Below, in pieces: positions 54,305 to 62,769 of a stretch of 64,000 nt of DNA. A model generated the notes under the pieces. The model saw nothing but the letters and a program-made list of their open reading frames with translations, was not told the DNA's origin and did not search any database. Every line of letters starts with the position of its first letter. The first letter of the stretch is position 1. The stretch spans positions 1 to 64,000 of the forward strand of contig CAZUVR010000006.1 in the NCBI GenBank assembly GCA_964623815.1, given 5' to 3'. Source of the DNA: Chroococcopsis sp964623815 (lineage in GTDB: Bacteria; Cyanobacteriota; Cyanobacteriia; Cyanobacteriales; Microcystaceae). The translations under genes were made by a program, and so were the position numbers.

Positions 54305-54967
54305 ATGTGGAAAGATTTTCTCTCACTGTTTTTGCTTTTCGATTGCCCCCTCTGCGGGCGATCGTGCGATCAAACTATATGCGGCGATTGCGATCGTAGC
54401 CTTCTAACCCATAGATTCCCTAACCCCTGCCTCTACTGGCGCGGTGATTTACCCCTATTCGTTTGGGGGCGTTACGAAGGTAAGTTAAAACGAGCCATAG
54501 CCCTTTTAAAATACGATTCCCAGGCGGATTTAGGCACTCACATGGGTGAATTGATCGGGCAAGCCTGGGTACAACATCCCCCTATTATAGAAGGGGGGAA
54601 AACTTACCTCATTCCGATTCCCTTACATCGGGAGCGGATGAAACAGAGAGGTTACAATCAAGCTGAGTTAATAGCTTCTGGCTTCGCTAAGGTGACGGGA
54701 ATTCCCGTTTTATCGCGGGGATTGGTGAGGATGAGTGACACTCAAGCCTTATACAAGCTCAATCTCGCCGAGAGAAGGGCCGCCATCAGAGGAGTCTTTC
54801 AACCTGGTAGGGATTTAAAGGGACGCTCCCGAGATGTTTCTCTGTTTTTGGTGGATGATATATATACTACGGGAACAACTGTAAAAGAAGCAGCCCTGGT
54901 CTTGAAAAATGCGGGTTTTCAAGTACGGGGAGTAATTGCCTTGTCTACGGGTAAGCTCTCGGATTAA
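54305..54967 (+). CDS. ComF-family phosphoribosyltransferase-like protein
   Basis: A 220-residue ComF protein. The N-terminus has zinc-type cysteines (DCPLCGRSCDQTICGDC), and the C-terminal phosphoribosyltransferase domain has the PRPP motif LFLVDDIYTTGTTVKEA and IPIPLHRERMKQRGYNQAEL. ComF is linked to natural transformation; many cyanobacteria are naturally competent. It is divergent from dnaA across 57 nt. Confidence 0.9.
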   Translation: MWKDFLSLFLLFDCPLCGRSCDQTICGDCDRSLLTHRFPNPCLYWRGDLPLFVWGRYEGKLKRAIALLKYDSQADLGTHMGELIGQAWVQHPPIIEGGKTYLIPIPLHRERMKQRGYNQAELIASGFAKVTGIPVLSRGLVRMSDTQALYKLNLAERRAAIRGVFQPGRDLKGRSRDVSLFLVDDIYTTGTTVKEAALVLKNAGFQVRGVIALSTGKLSD

Positions 54968-55003
54968 ACTAAAAATAGCACAGTAACAGGCTCATCTTGT
55001 TCA

Positions 55004-55669
55004 ATGAAATACAGCGACACAGAAATTAGCGTTTGGCTACGGGGTTTATTGAGCGTGGCCTGGGCTGATGGTAGTTATGACGAGGTGGAACAGGCTTTTA
55101 TCCTCCAGATGGCGCAAGATTTAGAACTGGGAGAGAAACAGGTTCTATATCAGTCTATTAGCCCGGAAGATTTAGCCGAGGTTCTAGGAAAAGACGCGAC
55201 TACGGGAGAGAATTTTTTACGGACGGCGGTACTGGTATCGATCGCCGATGGGGTATACTCGAAGTCGGAAGCCGACCTCATCTATCAATTCGCCGGGGCT
55301 TTGGGTTTGCGAATAGATGCTTTAAAAGCTTTAGAACATACCCTCTGCGACCATCATGAAGAAGCGGAATCGAAACAGCGTCACGAATTAATGGGTTCTG
55401 CCCATCCCCACCCGGATTTACTCCATCCCCTCAAAGATTGGCTCGATGGCTTGGAGATACACGATCCCCGTCTAGCTCGCTTCCTCTGTAAAATGATACC
55501 CCCTCAATGTCCTTTCGAGAGGGATATAGTTTTATTTGGGCACAAGATATTACATATTCCCCCCCTGTGTAAGCTCAATCCTCTTTACGAGCAGTTAGTG
55601 GGTTTGAGATTTCGATCGCTCTCCTATTTAGCCGACGAGTGTAAGGAAGATATTTCGTCTTATATTTAA
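55004..55669 (+). CDS. TerB-like protein with Mo-dependent nitrogenase C-terminal domain
   Basis: A 221-residue two-domain protein. The N-terminal part (about 1-125) is a TerB-like helical domain with two acidic AWADGSYDEVE and SIADGVYSKSEADLIYQFA motifs. The C-terminal part (about 140-220) matches the Mo-dependent nitrogenase C-terminal family (DPRLARFLCKMIPPQCPFER, HIPPLCKLNPLYEQLVGLRF, YLADECKED). Despite that name, the domain occurs in cyanobacteria without nitrogenase, and no nif genes are here. Function unknown. It lies 36 nt after comF. Confidence 0.85.
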   Translation: MKYSDTEISVWLRGLLSVAWADGSYDEVEQAFILQMAQDLELGEKQVLYQSISPEDLAEVLGKDATTGENFLRTAVLVSIADGVYSKSEADLIYQFAGALGLRIDALKALEHTLCDHHEEAESKQRHELMGSAHPHPDLLHPLKDWLDGLEIHDPRLARFLCKMIPPQCPFERDIVLFGHKILHIPPLCKLNPLYEQLVGLRFRSLSYLADECKEDISSYI

Positions 55670-55710
55670 CTGTTCACTGGGGATGCAAGTCGGCAAGAAT
55701 CAATCAACAA

Positions 55711-55736
55711 AAAACCCTATCGACCGATAGGGTTTT
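55711..55736 (+). terminator. Palindrome/terminator after the TerB-like gene
   Basis: AAAACCCTATCG (55711-55722) and CGATAGGGTTTT (55725-55736) are complementary, giving a stem of up to 12 bp. The T-run is short and lies within the right arm, so it could end transcription from either side. Confidence 0.7.
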
Positions 55737-56188
55737 GAATACGCTCAAAACATTTTCGGGCTTGAGAGCCTTTCTTAATTAATTGTGCAAGTTTTTTTAT
55801 CTCGAAAGGGTGATATAAATATAAATCTTAATTGATCTGCATCACAGGGCACTTTATAACAATTAGACTAAATCCTGTTCTCAAAGGCTACTTATAAAAA
55901 TCGGTCTTCGGTCTTCGGGAGTCGGGAGTCGATGGTATTTATCCCGACTGCCTACTCCCTACTCCTTACTCCCTACTCCCCTTTTCGTAAAAGGGGGCCA
56001 TGAAAAACGGATTTGGTATTAGTTAAAAAACATCTATCTAAAAGGGTATATTTAACCAGCTTCCGGGGCAACCCCGAAAAATAAGCTGCGGTGGATTAAG
56101 GAGGAGCGGACGGTAATTCCCCCCCCCTAAACTAACCAATAGCAGGCGTTAAACGCTACCATAAGACAAGTTATCGATCGGCTTACCA
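55737..56188. other. Gap with heptameric repeats and a structured leader
   Basis: Heptameric repeats lie at 55911-55931 (GTCTTCGGGAGTCGGGAGTC) and, in complementary form, at 55943-55981 (CCTACTCCCTACTCCTTACT and on). Nearer the next gene, CAGCTT (56057-56062) pairs with AAGCTG (56083-56088), enclosing CGGGG/CCCCG (56064-56068/56072-56076). GCGTTAAACGC at 56146-56156 is a palindrome, a possible operator. A purine-rich GGAGGAGCGG near 56100 may pair with the following C9 run. No gene is seen. Confidence 0.5.
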
Positions 56189-57664
56189 ATGGCATCAAGT
56201 GTGTTTGGAAAATCAAATCAAGCTCTGGCGTGGGTACTCGCCTTGATGGCGGGGGGTTTCGTGGCGGTGGGAGCTATCACCTATCGCGCAGTTCAAACCC
56301 CCTCCCCGACAGCTCAACTGGAGAAATTAACCGTACCCGCGAGCATCGAAAACTTGGCGGTAGAAATTAAAGCCAGTGGTAAAGTAGAACCCATTCAAAG
56401 TGTTAACATCAGCCCTAAAAACCCCGGCCGTCTGGTACGCCTGTTGGTAGAACAGGGAATGAAAGTTAAACAGGGGCAAACCCTGGCGGTGATGGATAAT
56501 ATGGAAGTCTACACCCAGGGGATGCAGGCGGAAGCTAGGGTTAAAGAAGCTCTTGCCAATTTAGAAGCGGCCAGAAGACGAATACCCGATGAAATCCGTC
56601 AACACCAAGCCAAATTTTATCAAGCACAAGCCAACTACAAGCAGTTAGAAGCCCAACTCAAACAAGCGCAGGCGAGAATTCCTAAAGATATAGAACAGGC
56701 AGAGGCACAGGTACAGGCGGCTCAATCCCGTCTGCGTCTGGCAGAAAATCGACTCAAACGGAATGAAAATCTGGTGAGGGAGGGAGCGATAGCTCAGGAT
56801 CAATTCGATGCCATCATTAACGATTATCTTAACGCCCAAGCCGATTTACAAGAGACTGTACGCCGAGCTGAACAATACCAAAAAACAGCCTCGCCCGAGA
56901 TAGAAGGGATTCAGCAGAGGATGATTCAAGCGAGCGCCGCAGTTGCCGAAGCAAAATTCGCCCTCGATCAAAGGGAGAAAACCCAAGCGACGGAGATAGC
57001 TCAATTAGAAGCTGCTTTAGCTGGTGCCCAAGCACAATTAGAACAGGTAAAGATTCAATACAAAGATACGGTGATCAACGCCCCGTTTGATGGCATAGTG
57101 ACGCAGAAATACGCCACCGAAGGGGCTTTCGTGACTCCTACCACTTCCGCATCGAGTACCGCTTCGGCTACATCCACCTCGATCATCGCCCTCGCTCGGG
57201 GTTTACAGGTAGTGGCGAAAGTGCCCGAGGTAGACGTGGGTTTATTAAGATTAGGTCAACCGGTGAAGATTGTCGCCGATGCCTACCCAAATCAACAATT
57301 TGAGGGCCGGGTTATCCGCATCGCTCCCGAGGCGATAGTAGAAGAGAATGTTACTTCCTTCCAAGTCACCATCGGCTTAATCAACGGGCAGGATAAGTTA
57401 CTCTCGAAGATGAACGTAGACGTTAATTTTGTCGGGCAACAGCTCAATAATGCCCTGGTGGTGCCGACAGTGGCGATCGTCACCAAAGAAGGACAATCGG
57501 GGGTAATGGTACCGGATGCGGAGCAAAAACCGAAATTTAAACCGATTTCCGTCGGCTTAGTCCTCAATGATAAAACACAGGTACTATCGGGGTTGAATCC
57601 AGGGGAGAAAGTATTTATCGATTTACCGGACTCGCCGCCGAATCAAGAAGATAGACCGAAATAG
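56189..57664 (+). CDS. HlyD/MacA-type periplasmic adaptor (membrane fusion protein)
   Basis: A 491-residue adaptor linking an inner-membrane exporter to an outer-membrane channel. An N-terminal signal/anchor (about 8-30, ALAWVLALMAGGFVAVGAI) is followed by the lipoyl half (ASGKVEPIQSVNISPKNPGR, VKQGQTLAVMDNMEV) and a long alpha-hairpin coiled coil (about 110-290). The second lipoyl half is DTVINAPFDGIVTQKYATEG, then beta-barrel and membrane-proximal domains. The next gene is a MacB-like permease, two nt away, so they form an operon. No ATPase gene is included. Confidence 0.9.
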   Translation: MASSVFGKSNQALAWVLALMAGGFVAVGAITYRAVQTPSPTAQLEKLTVPASIENLAVEIKASGKVEPIQSVNISPKNPGRLVRLLVEQGMKVKQGQTLAVMDNMEVYTQGMQAEARVKEALANLEAARRRIPDEIRQHQAKFYQAQANYKQLEAQLKQAQARIPKDIEQAEAQVQAAQSRLRLAENRLKRNENLVREGAIAQDQFDAIINDYLNAQADLQETVRRAEQYQKTASPEIEGIQQRMIQASAAVAEAKFALDQREKTQATEIAQLEAALAGAQAQLEQVKIQYKDTVINAPFDGIVTQKYATEGAFVTPTTSASSTASATSTSIIALARGLQVVAKVPEVDVGLLRLGQPVKIVADAYPNQQFEGRVIRIAPEAIVEENVTSFQVTIGLINGQDKLLSKMNVDVNFVGQQLNNALVVPTVAIVTKEGQSGVMVPDAEQKPKFKPISVGLVLNDKTQVLSGLNPGEKVFIDLPDSPPNQEDRPK

Positions 57665-57666
57665 AT

Positions 57667-58887
57667 ATGGATATAGTCGAAAGCCTGAAAATGTCCGTCT
57701 CCACCTTAACCGCGAACAAGGTGAGAAGTGCCCTGACGATGTTAGGTATCATCATAGGTAACGCCTCGGTAGTGGCGATGATCGGCATCGGTGAGGGAAC
57801 GCAAAAACTGGCTAACGATCAATTCTCCAGTCTTGGCCCCAATACCCTATTCATAAGCCCAGGTTCGCGGCGGGGTAGAACCACGAGTTTTGATATTCCC
57901 AAAACACTAGTATTGGCGGATGCGGAAGCTATAGCCGAGCAAGTCCCCTCTGTAGAAGGTGTGGCTCCGGAAATTAACGCCCGTAGATTAGTAACTTTCC
58001 GCAATAGAAATATGAGCGCTCAAGTTGCGGGTATCACTTCGGATTTCTTTAACGTTAGGGATCATAAGCTAAAAGAAGGGCGGTTTATCAATAAGATAGA
58101 TGTGGATAGAAGTCAGAAAGTAGCGGTTTTGGGCCCAGCAGTGGTTGACCAGATATTCGCGGGACAGAATCCGCTAGGTCAAATCATAAGAGTAGGAAAT
58201 CTCAGTTTTGAAGTGGTGGGAGTGTTGGAGGCTAAAGGCTCCTTCTTCGGCAGTAATCAGGATGAAATAGTGGTTATCCCCCTATCGGTGATGAGTTCCC
58301 AAATAGTGGGCAATAATTCACCCTACGGTATTCAATTATCCTGGATTAACGTTAAAGCCAAAGACCAAACTAAAATTCGGGCGGCTAAGTTCCAAATCGA
58401 GAATTTACTGAGATTACGCCATAAGATTGTGAACGAGGATGATTTTCGTATAGATACGGCTAAACAGCTTTTAGATACTTTCGGCACCATCACTAAGGGT
58501 TTAACTATATTACTGGCTTTAATCGCTGGGATTTCCTTACTGGTGGGCGGTATCGGGGTGATGAATATCATGCTCGTTTCCGTGACGGAGAGGACTCAAG
58601 AAATAGGGCTGAGGAAGGCGATCGGCGCCAAAGAACACGATATATTATTACAGTTCCTGATCGAGTCGATCATCCTATCAGCGGCAGGGGGAATAATTGG
58701 CATCGCCCTCGGTTCTGGTGCAGTTATGTTAGTCGCCACTTTCTCGCCCCTCACCGGCGCTGCGGTATCGGCTCCGGCGGTGATTTTATCCTTGAGCGTA
58801 TCGGGCGCGATCGGATTATTCTTCGGTGTTTTCCCCGCCTATCGCGCTTCTAAATTAGACCCGATCGTGGCTTTGAGAAGTATTTAA
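57667..58887 (+). CDS. MacB/DevC-like ABC transporter permease
   Basis: A 406-residue permease of the FtsX-like family without a nucleotide-binding domain. An N-terminal helix in MDIVESLKMSVSTLTANKVR and SALTMLGIIIGNASVVAMIG leads to a periplasmic MacB-PCD domain (about 60-250), and three more helices follow (LLALIAGISLLVGGIGVMNI, RTQEIGLRKAIGAKEHDI, LSLSVSGAIGLFFGVFPAYR). It follows the adaptor by two nt. An ATPase must be encoded elsewhere. The substrate is unknown; DevBCA exporters move heterocyst glycolipids, and MacAB moves peptides and macrolides. Confidence 0.9.
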   Translation: MDIVESLKMSVSTLTANKVRSALTMLGIIIGNASVVAMIGIGEGTQKLANDQFSSLGPNTLFISPGSRRGRTTSFDIPKTLVLADAEAIAEQVPSVEGVAPEINARRLVTFRNRNMSAQVAGITSDFFNVRDHKLKEGRFINKIDVDRSQKVAVLGPAVVDQIFAGQNPLGQIIRVGNLSFEVVGVLEAKGSFFGSNQDEIVVIPLSVMSSQIVGNNSPYGIQLSWINVKAKDQTKIRAAKFQIENLLRLRHKIVNEDDFRIDTAKQLLDTFGTITKGLTILLALIAGISLLVGGIGVMNIMLVSVTERTQEIGLRKAIGAKEHDILLQFLIESIILSAAGGIIGIALGSGAVMLVATFSPLTGAAVSAPAVILSLSVSGAIGLFFGVFPAYRASKLDPIVALRSI

Positions 58888-59161
58888 TCTTAAAAAATTC
58901 GGAGTCGGTTTCCAGACAAATTTCCTAAAAGAGCAATTCTCTTTACCTAAAACGGTAGTGATAACATTTGTTAACGACGTTATCTTGTATTTTAGTGAAA
59001 ACTTACGAAATTTATCGAGCGTATCAATCGGTACATTTTTCGCTCTCGGCGCGAGAAGGTCGAGTTTTTTAATCTTCTATAACAGCGATATTTATAGTAG
59101 GAGGGGATGAGAGACGGCGAAAATGCCTTAAGCTTATCTTTATGAGTTTTAAGTGTGATAT

Positions 59162-60709
59162 ATGGATTTTTCTAGTTTAGTCGCCAGTCAACTTAATTTA
59201 GCCAACATTTGGCCGGAGTTGATAGTTGTTATTACTCTGCTACTTGTCCTAGTAAGTGACTTGATTTCGGGAAGAAGTGCGGCTCGTTGGTTGCCCTATT
59301 TAGCGATCGCAGGTCTATTAACGGCCGTGTTCGTTCTTTACTTGGGCTGGGACACGGCTAAACCGATCTCGTTTTTAGGAGCTTTTAACAGCGATAATCT
59401 CAGTATAGTATTTAGATCGATCGTGGCTTTATCCACTACCGTCACGATCTTGATGTCGATTCGCTACGTGGAACAATCGGGCACATCCTTGGCGGAATTC
59501 ATCGCCATCATGCTCACCGCCACCGTCGGGGGAATGTTCCTCTCGGGCGCTAACGAGCTGGCCATGATCTTCATCTCCTTAGAGATGCTCAGTATCTCCT
59601 CCTATCTAATGACGGGATACATGAAACGCGATCCCCGTTCTAATGAAGCAGCTTTAAAATATCTCCTTATCGGCGCGTCAAGCTCGGCTATCTTTCTCTA
59701 CGGCATTTCTCTACTCTACGGATTATCGGGCGGAGAAACGGTTCTGACTAACGTAGCGGCTAAAATTGCCACTTTAGCCCCAAGTGAATCTTTAGGACTG
59801 GCCATATCTTTAGTCTTCGTTATCGCCGGTATCGCTTTTAAAATTTCGGCGGTGCCTTTCCACCAATGGACACCCGACGTTTATGAAGGTTCTCCCACCC
59901 CTGTAGTCGCTTTTCTCTCCGTAGGTTCTAAAGCAGCCGGTTTCGCCCTTGCCATCCGTCTTTTAGTAACGGCTTTCGCCAGCGTCACCGAACAATGGCA
60001 CTTCATCTTCACCGCCCTGGCTATCTTGAGTATGGTACTGGGTAATGTGGTGGCACTGGCTCAAACTAGCATGAAACGGATGTTAGCTTATTCCTCGATC
60101 GGTCAGGCTGGCTTCGTGATGATCGGATTAACCGCAGGTACGGACGCGGGTTACTCCAGCATGATCTTCTACCTGTTAATTTACCTGTTCATGAACTTGG
60201 GAGCTTTTGCCTGCGTGATTCTCTTCGCGCTCCGCACCGGTACCGATCAAATTTCCGAATACTCCGGTTTATATCAAAAAGATCCCTTACTAACTCTCTG
60301 CCTAAGTATCTGTTTACTATCTTTAGGCGGCATACCTCCCCTGGCCGGATTCTTCGGTAAGATCTATCTATTCTGGGCAGGTTGGCAGGCTGGTTTATAC
60401 TCGCTGGTGTTAGTCGGTTTAATAACTAGCGTTGCTTCTATCTATTACTACATCCGCGTGGTGAAAATGATGGTAGTGAAAGAGCCTCAAGAGATGTCCG
60501 ACGCGGTGAAGAATTACCCCGTTATAAATTGGAAGTTATCCGGGATGCGTCCTTTACAAGTGGGTTTGATCCTCGCTCTAATTACCACTTCTTTAGCCGG
60601 TATTCTTTCTAATCCCTTATTTACCCTGGCGACGGATTCCGTTACTACTACCCCGATTCTTCAGTCGGCGGCCGTACCGAGCAGAATTTCTCAAGCCGGA
60701 CTCGAATAA
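59162..60709 (+). CDS. ndhB: NAD(P)H-quinone oxidoreductase subunit 2 (NdhB)
   Basis: Proton-pumping antiporter-like subunit of the thylakoid NDH-1 complex, used in respiration, cyclic electron flow and CO2 uptake. The 515-residue protein has about 14 membrane helices. Family segments include GANELAMIFISLEMLSISSY, FKISAVPFHQWTPDVYEGSP, KRMLAYSSIGQAGFVMIGL and GGIPPLAGFFGKIYLFWAGW. Its length matches cyanobacterial NdhB. It is monocistronic, with a terminator after it. Confidence 0.96.
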   Translation: MDFSSLVASQLNLANIWPELIVVITLLLVLVSDLISGRSAARWLPYLAIAGLLTAVFVLYLGWDTAKPISFLGAFNSDNLSIVFRSIVALSTTVTILMSIRYVEQSGTSLAEFIAIMLTATVGGMFLSGANELAMIFISLEMLSISSYLMTGYMKRDPRSNEAALKYLLIGASSSAIFLYGISLLYGLSGGETVLTNVAAKIATLAPSESLGLAISLVFVIAGIAFKISAVPFHQWTPDVYEGSPTPVVAFLSVGSKAAGFALAIRLLVTAFASVTEQWHFIFTALAILSMVLGNVVALAQTSMKRMLAYSSIGQAGFVMIGLTAGTDAGYSSMIFYLLIYLFMNLGAFACVILFALRTGTDQISEYSGLYQKDPLLTLCLSICLLSLGGIPPLAGFFGKIYLFWAGWQAGLYSLVLVGLITSVASIYYYIRVVKMMVVKEPQEMSDAVKNYPVINWKLSGMRPLQVGLILALITTSLAGILSNPLFTLATDSVTTTPILQSAAVPSRISQAGLE

Positions 60710-60731
60710 CAATATATCTAACCTCATTAAT

Positions 60732-60763
60732 AAGGTGGGCCTTTAGCCCATCTTTTATTTATT
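60732..60763 (+). terminator. Intrinsic terminator of ndhB
   Basis: AAGGTGGGC (60732-60740) pairs with GCCCATCTT (60746-60754) with one G·U pair and a five-base loop, followed by TTATTTATT. It lies 22 nt after the ndhB stop. Confidence 0.85.
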
Positions 60764-60780
60764 AAGATAGTAAATTGGGG

Positions 60781-60828
60781 GTTCGATCCCGATTCCTGAC
60801 TCCCTACTCCCTACTCCCCAATCCCAAC
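60781..60828. repeat. Heptameric repeats before panB
   Basis: CCGATTCCTGACTCCCTACT and following TACTCCC units form a short heptad tract of the same type as at 811, 26.8 kb, 48.7 kb and 55.9 kb. Confidence 0.65.
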
Positions 60829-60859
60829 AATCGGGTAATCCATCACTAGCGAGTAATTT

Positions 60860-61639
60860 ATGGTAGTCACCATTGGACAACTGAATAAATGGAAAGAACA
60901 GAGAAGACCGATCGTAGCTCTAACTGCTTGGGATTATGCTATATCTAATATCCTCGACGGGGCCGATATAGATCTGATCCTCGTCGGTGACTCCCTCGCT
61001 ATGGTAGCCCTCGGCTATGCCAATACCTTACCCGTCACTCTCGACGGCATGATCCATCATGCGGCGGCCGTATGTCGGGGTGTTAAACAAGCTCTAGTAG
61101 TATGCGATTTACCCTTTCTCAGCTATCAAGAAAGTCACTCCCAGGCGATTCATTCGGCGGGGCGGCTACTGAAAGAAGCCGGGGTGCAGGGAGTGAAATT
61201 AGAGGGGGGTTATCCTCTCATAGTCGATACTATCGCCCATCTGACGACGATCGGTATTCCAGTGATGGGGCACATCGGTTTAACCCCCCAATCCGTCCAC
61301 CGTCTCGGCTACCGACAACAGGGAAAATCTCCCGAAGACGCTAACCGTCTTATCCGTGAAGCTCTACAACTAGAACAGGCGGGAGTTTTCGCCCTCGTCT
61401 TAGAACATATCCCCTCGGATCTAGCAGAAGAAATTACCTCTAAGTTATCGATTCCCACCATCGGCATTGGCGCGGGCCCCTATTGTGACGGGCAGGTATT
61501 AGTTACCGCCGATTTACTGGGTTTAACTCCTAAACAGCCTCCTTTTGCCATTCCCTATGTTAATTTAAGGGAAACGATCACTAAAGCCGTTAATGATTTC
61601 GCCACCGATGTTAGAAAAGGAAAATTCGCCACCGAGTAA
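60860..61639 (+). CDS. panB: 3-methyl-2-oxobutanoate hydroxymethyltransferase
   Basis: Adds a hydroxymethyl group from 5,10-methylene-THF to alpha-ketoisovalerate, the first step of pantothenate synthesis. The 259-residue protein has the Mg-binding region VALTAWDYAISNILDGADID, LILVGDSLAMVALGY, the KLEGG block (GVQGVKLEGGYPLIVDTI), and HIGLTPQSVHRLGYRQQGK. The msrA gene begins inside its 3' end, so the two are co-translated. Confidence 0.95.
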   Translation: MVVTIGQLNKWKEQRRPIVALTAWDYAISNILDGADIDLILVGDSLAMVALGYANTLPVTLDGMIHHAAAVCRGVKQALVVCDLPFLSYQESHSQAIHSAGRLLKEAGVQGVKLEGGYPLIVDTIAHLTTIGIPVMGHIGLTPQSVHRLGYRQQGKSPEDANRLIREALQLEQAGVFALVLEHIPSDLAEEITSKLSIPTIGIGAGPYCDGQVLVTADLLGLTPKQPPFAIPYVNLRETITKAVNDFATDVRKGKFATE

Positions 61640-62102
61640 TCTCAAGAAAGCTACCTTCGGCGGCGGTTGTTTCTGGAAAATCGAGGATTCATTCCGCAAG
61701 ATTCCAGGGGTAATCAATACCTCCGTTGGTTATATGGGGGGACATTTCCCGAATCCTTCCTATCTTGATGTTGTGGCTCGTATCACTGGTCACGCCGAAG
61801 TCTGTCAGTTAGAATATGACCCCGAGACGGTTTCCTATGAGGAATTATTAGAGGTTTTCTGGCTCATTCACGACCCTACTCAATTGAATCGTCAGGGGCA
61901 CGATCGCGGTGAACAATATCGGTCGGTTATTTTCTATCATGATGAAGCTCAAAAGTTATCCGCTATTGAGTCCAAACATAAGCTAGATATATCAAAAAAA
62001 TATGATAAAAATATAGTCACTCAAATAGAAAAAGCGGGTGATTACTATCTGGCCGATGAATTCCACCAACAGTATTTAGAGAAAAAGCGTCAACTTTCTT
62101 AA
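61608..62102 (+). CDS. msrA: Peptide methionine sulfoxide reductase MsrA
   Basis: Reduces methionine-S-sulfoxide. From ATG 61608 the protein is 164 residues; an earlier start at 61593 is possible. The catalytic cysteine is C21 in FGGGCFWKIEDSF; the usual GCFWG is GCFWK here. The segment SVGYMGGHFPNPSYLDVVAR, the GHAEVCQLEYDPE block and DRGEQYRSVIFY are typical. It overlaps panB by 32 nt. Confidence 0.92.
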   Translation: MLEKENSPPSNLKKATFGGGCFWKIEDSFRKIPGVINTSVGYMGGHFPNPSYLDVVARITGHAEVCQLEYDPETVSYEELLEVFWLIHDPTQLNRQGHDRGEQYRSVIFYHDEAQKLSAIESKHKLDISKKYDKNIVTQIEKAGDYYLADEFHQQYLEKKRQLS

Positions 62103-62295
62103 GTTTTTAATCTCTATAAGAAAAATATAAGAAAAAATTAATCTTTTTTTAACAGTTAGCACCCAGATAAAATATAAAGAAATTTGTATCATTCAACTTT
62201 CAAATTAAATTCAAAGGTGACAATGAAAATGTGACGTTATCATCGATAAGCTGGGATAAATTCTTAAGCTTCATAACCTGTTGAGAAGAAATAAA

Positions 62296-62769
62296 ATGCT
62301 ACCGATAAAGTATCTGAGAGAGTTCGTATTAACTACCTGTTGTATCCTGAGCTTCAATCACCTTCCCGGCTTAGCCAAAGGAGAAATGACCGTAGAGTAT
62401 GCTAATGGCGACTCAGTGACATATTCGAGCGTAGAAATTCATAATACAGATAATATCGTCTATTTTAAATCCCCGGAAATCAATACGATAATGATGATTT
62501 CTAAAAATGAGTGTACCAAAGAAGGGCAAATATTAGTTTGTAACAAAGCTCGTCTGGGTCTGGATACGGAAGGTGTATTAGAAGAATTAAAGGTTAAAGA
62601 AATTCACCTGTTTATAAATCCCACCAATACCTCTCAACCCATTCAGGGTTCGCAGGTGACTTTAAGCCCCGGTACCGTCTTACTGGAAGTATTAACCGAG
62701 AAAGGGACTTATATGAACGCCTTAGGGAGAATCGATTCTACTACTAAACCCGAAGGAGCATCCCGATGA
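62296..62769 (+). CDS. Small exported protein, unknown function
   Basis: Not recognised. The start at ATG 62296 is preferred to a TTG 15 nt upstream because it follows GAGAAGAAATAAA and gives a clean signal peptide (MLPIKYLREFVLTTCCILSF, probable cleavage after GLAKG). The mature part (~128 residues) is probably beta-rich with a possible disulfide (KNECTKEGQILVCNKARLG). Its stop overlaps the next gene by ATGA, so the two are translationally coupled and perhaps work together in the periplasm. Confidence 0.78.
   Translation: MLPIKYLREFVLTTCCILSFNHLPGLAKGEMTVEYANGDSVTYSSVEIHNTDNIVYFKSPEINTIMMISKNECTKEGQILVCNKARLGLDTEGVLEELKVKEIHLFINPTNTSQPIQGSQVTLSPGTVLLEVLTEKGTYMNALGRIDSTTKPEGASR

Noticed and set aside
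60781..60800. GTTCGATCCC string resembling a tRNA T-arm
   Set aside because: No acceptor, D or anticodon arms fit; it is part of the heptameric repeat tract.
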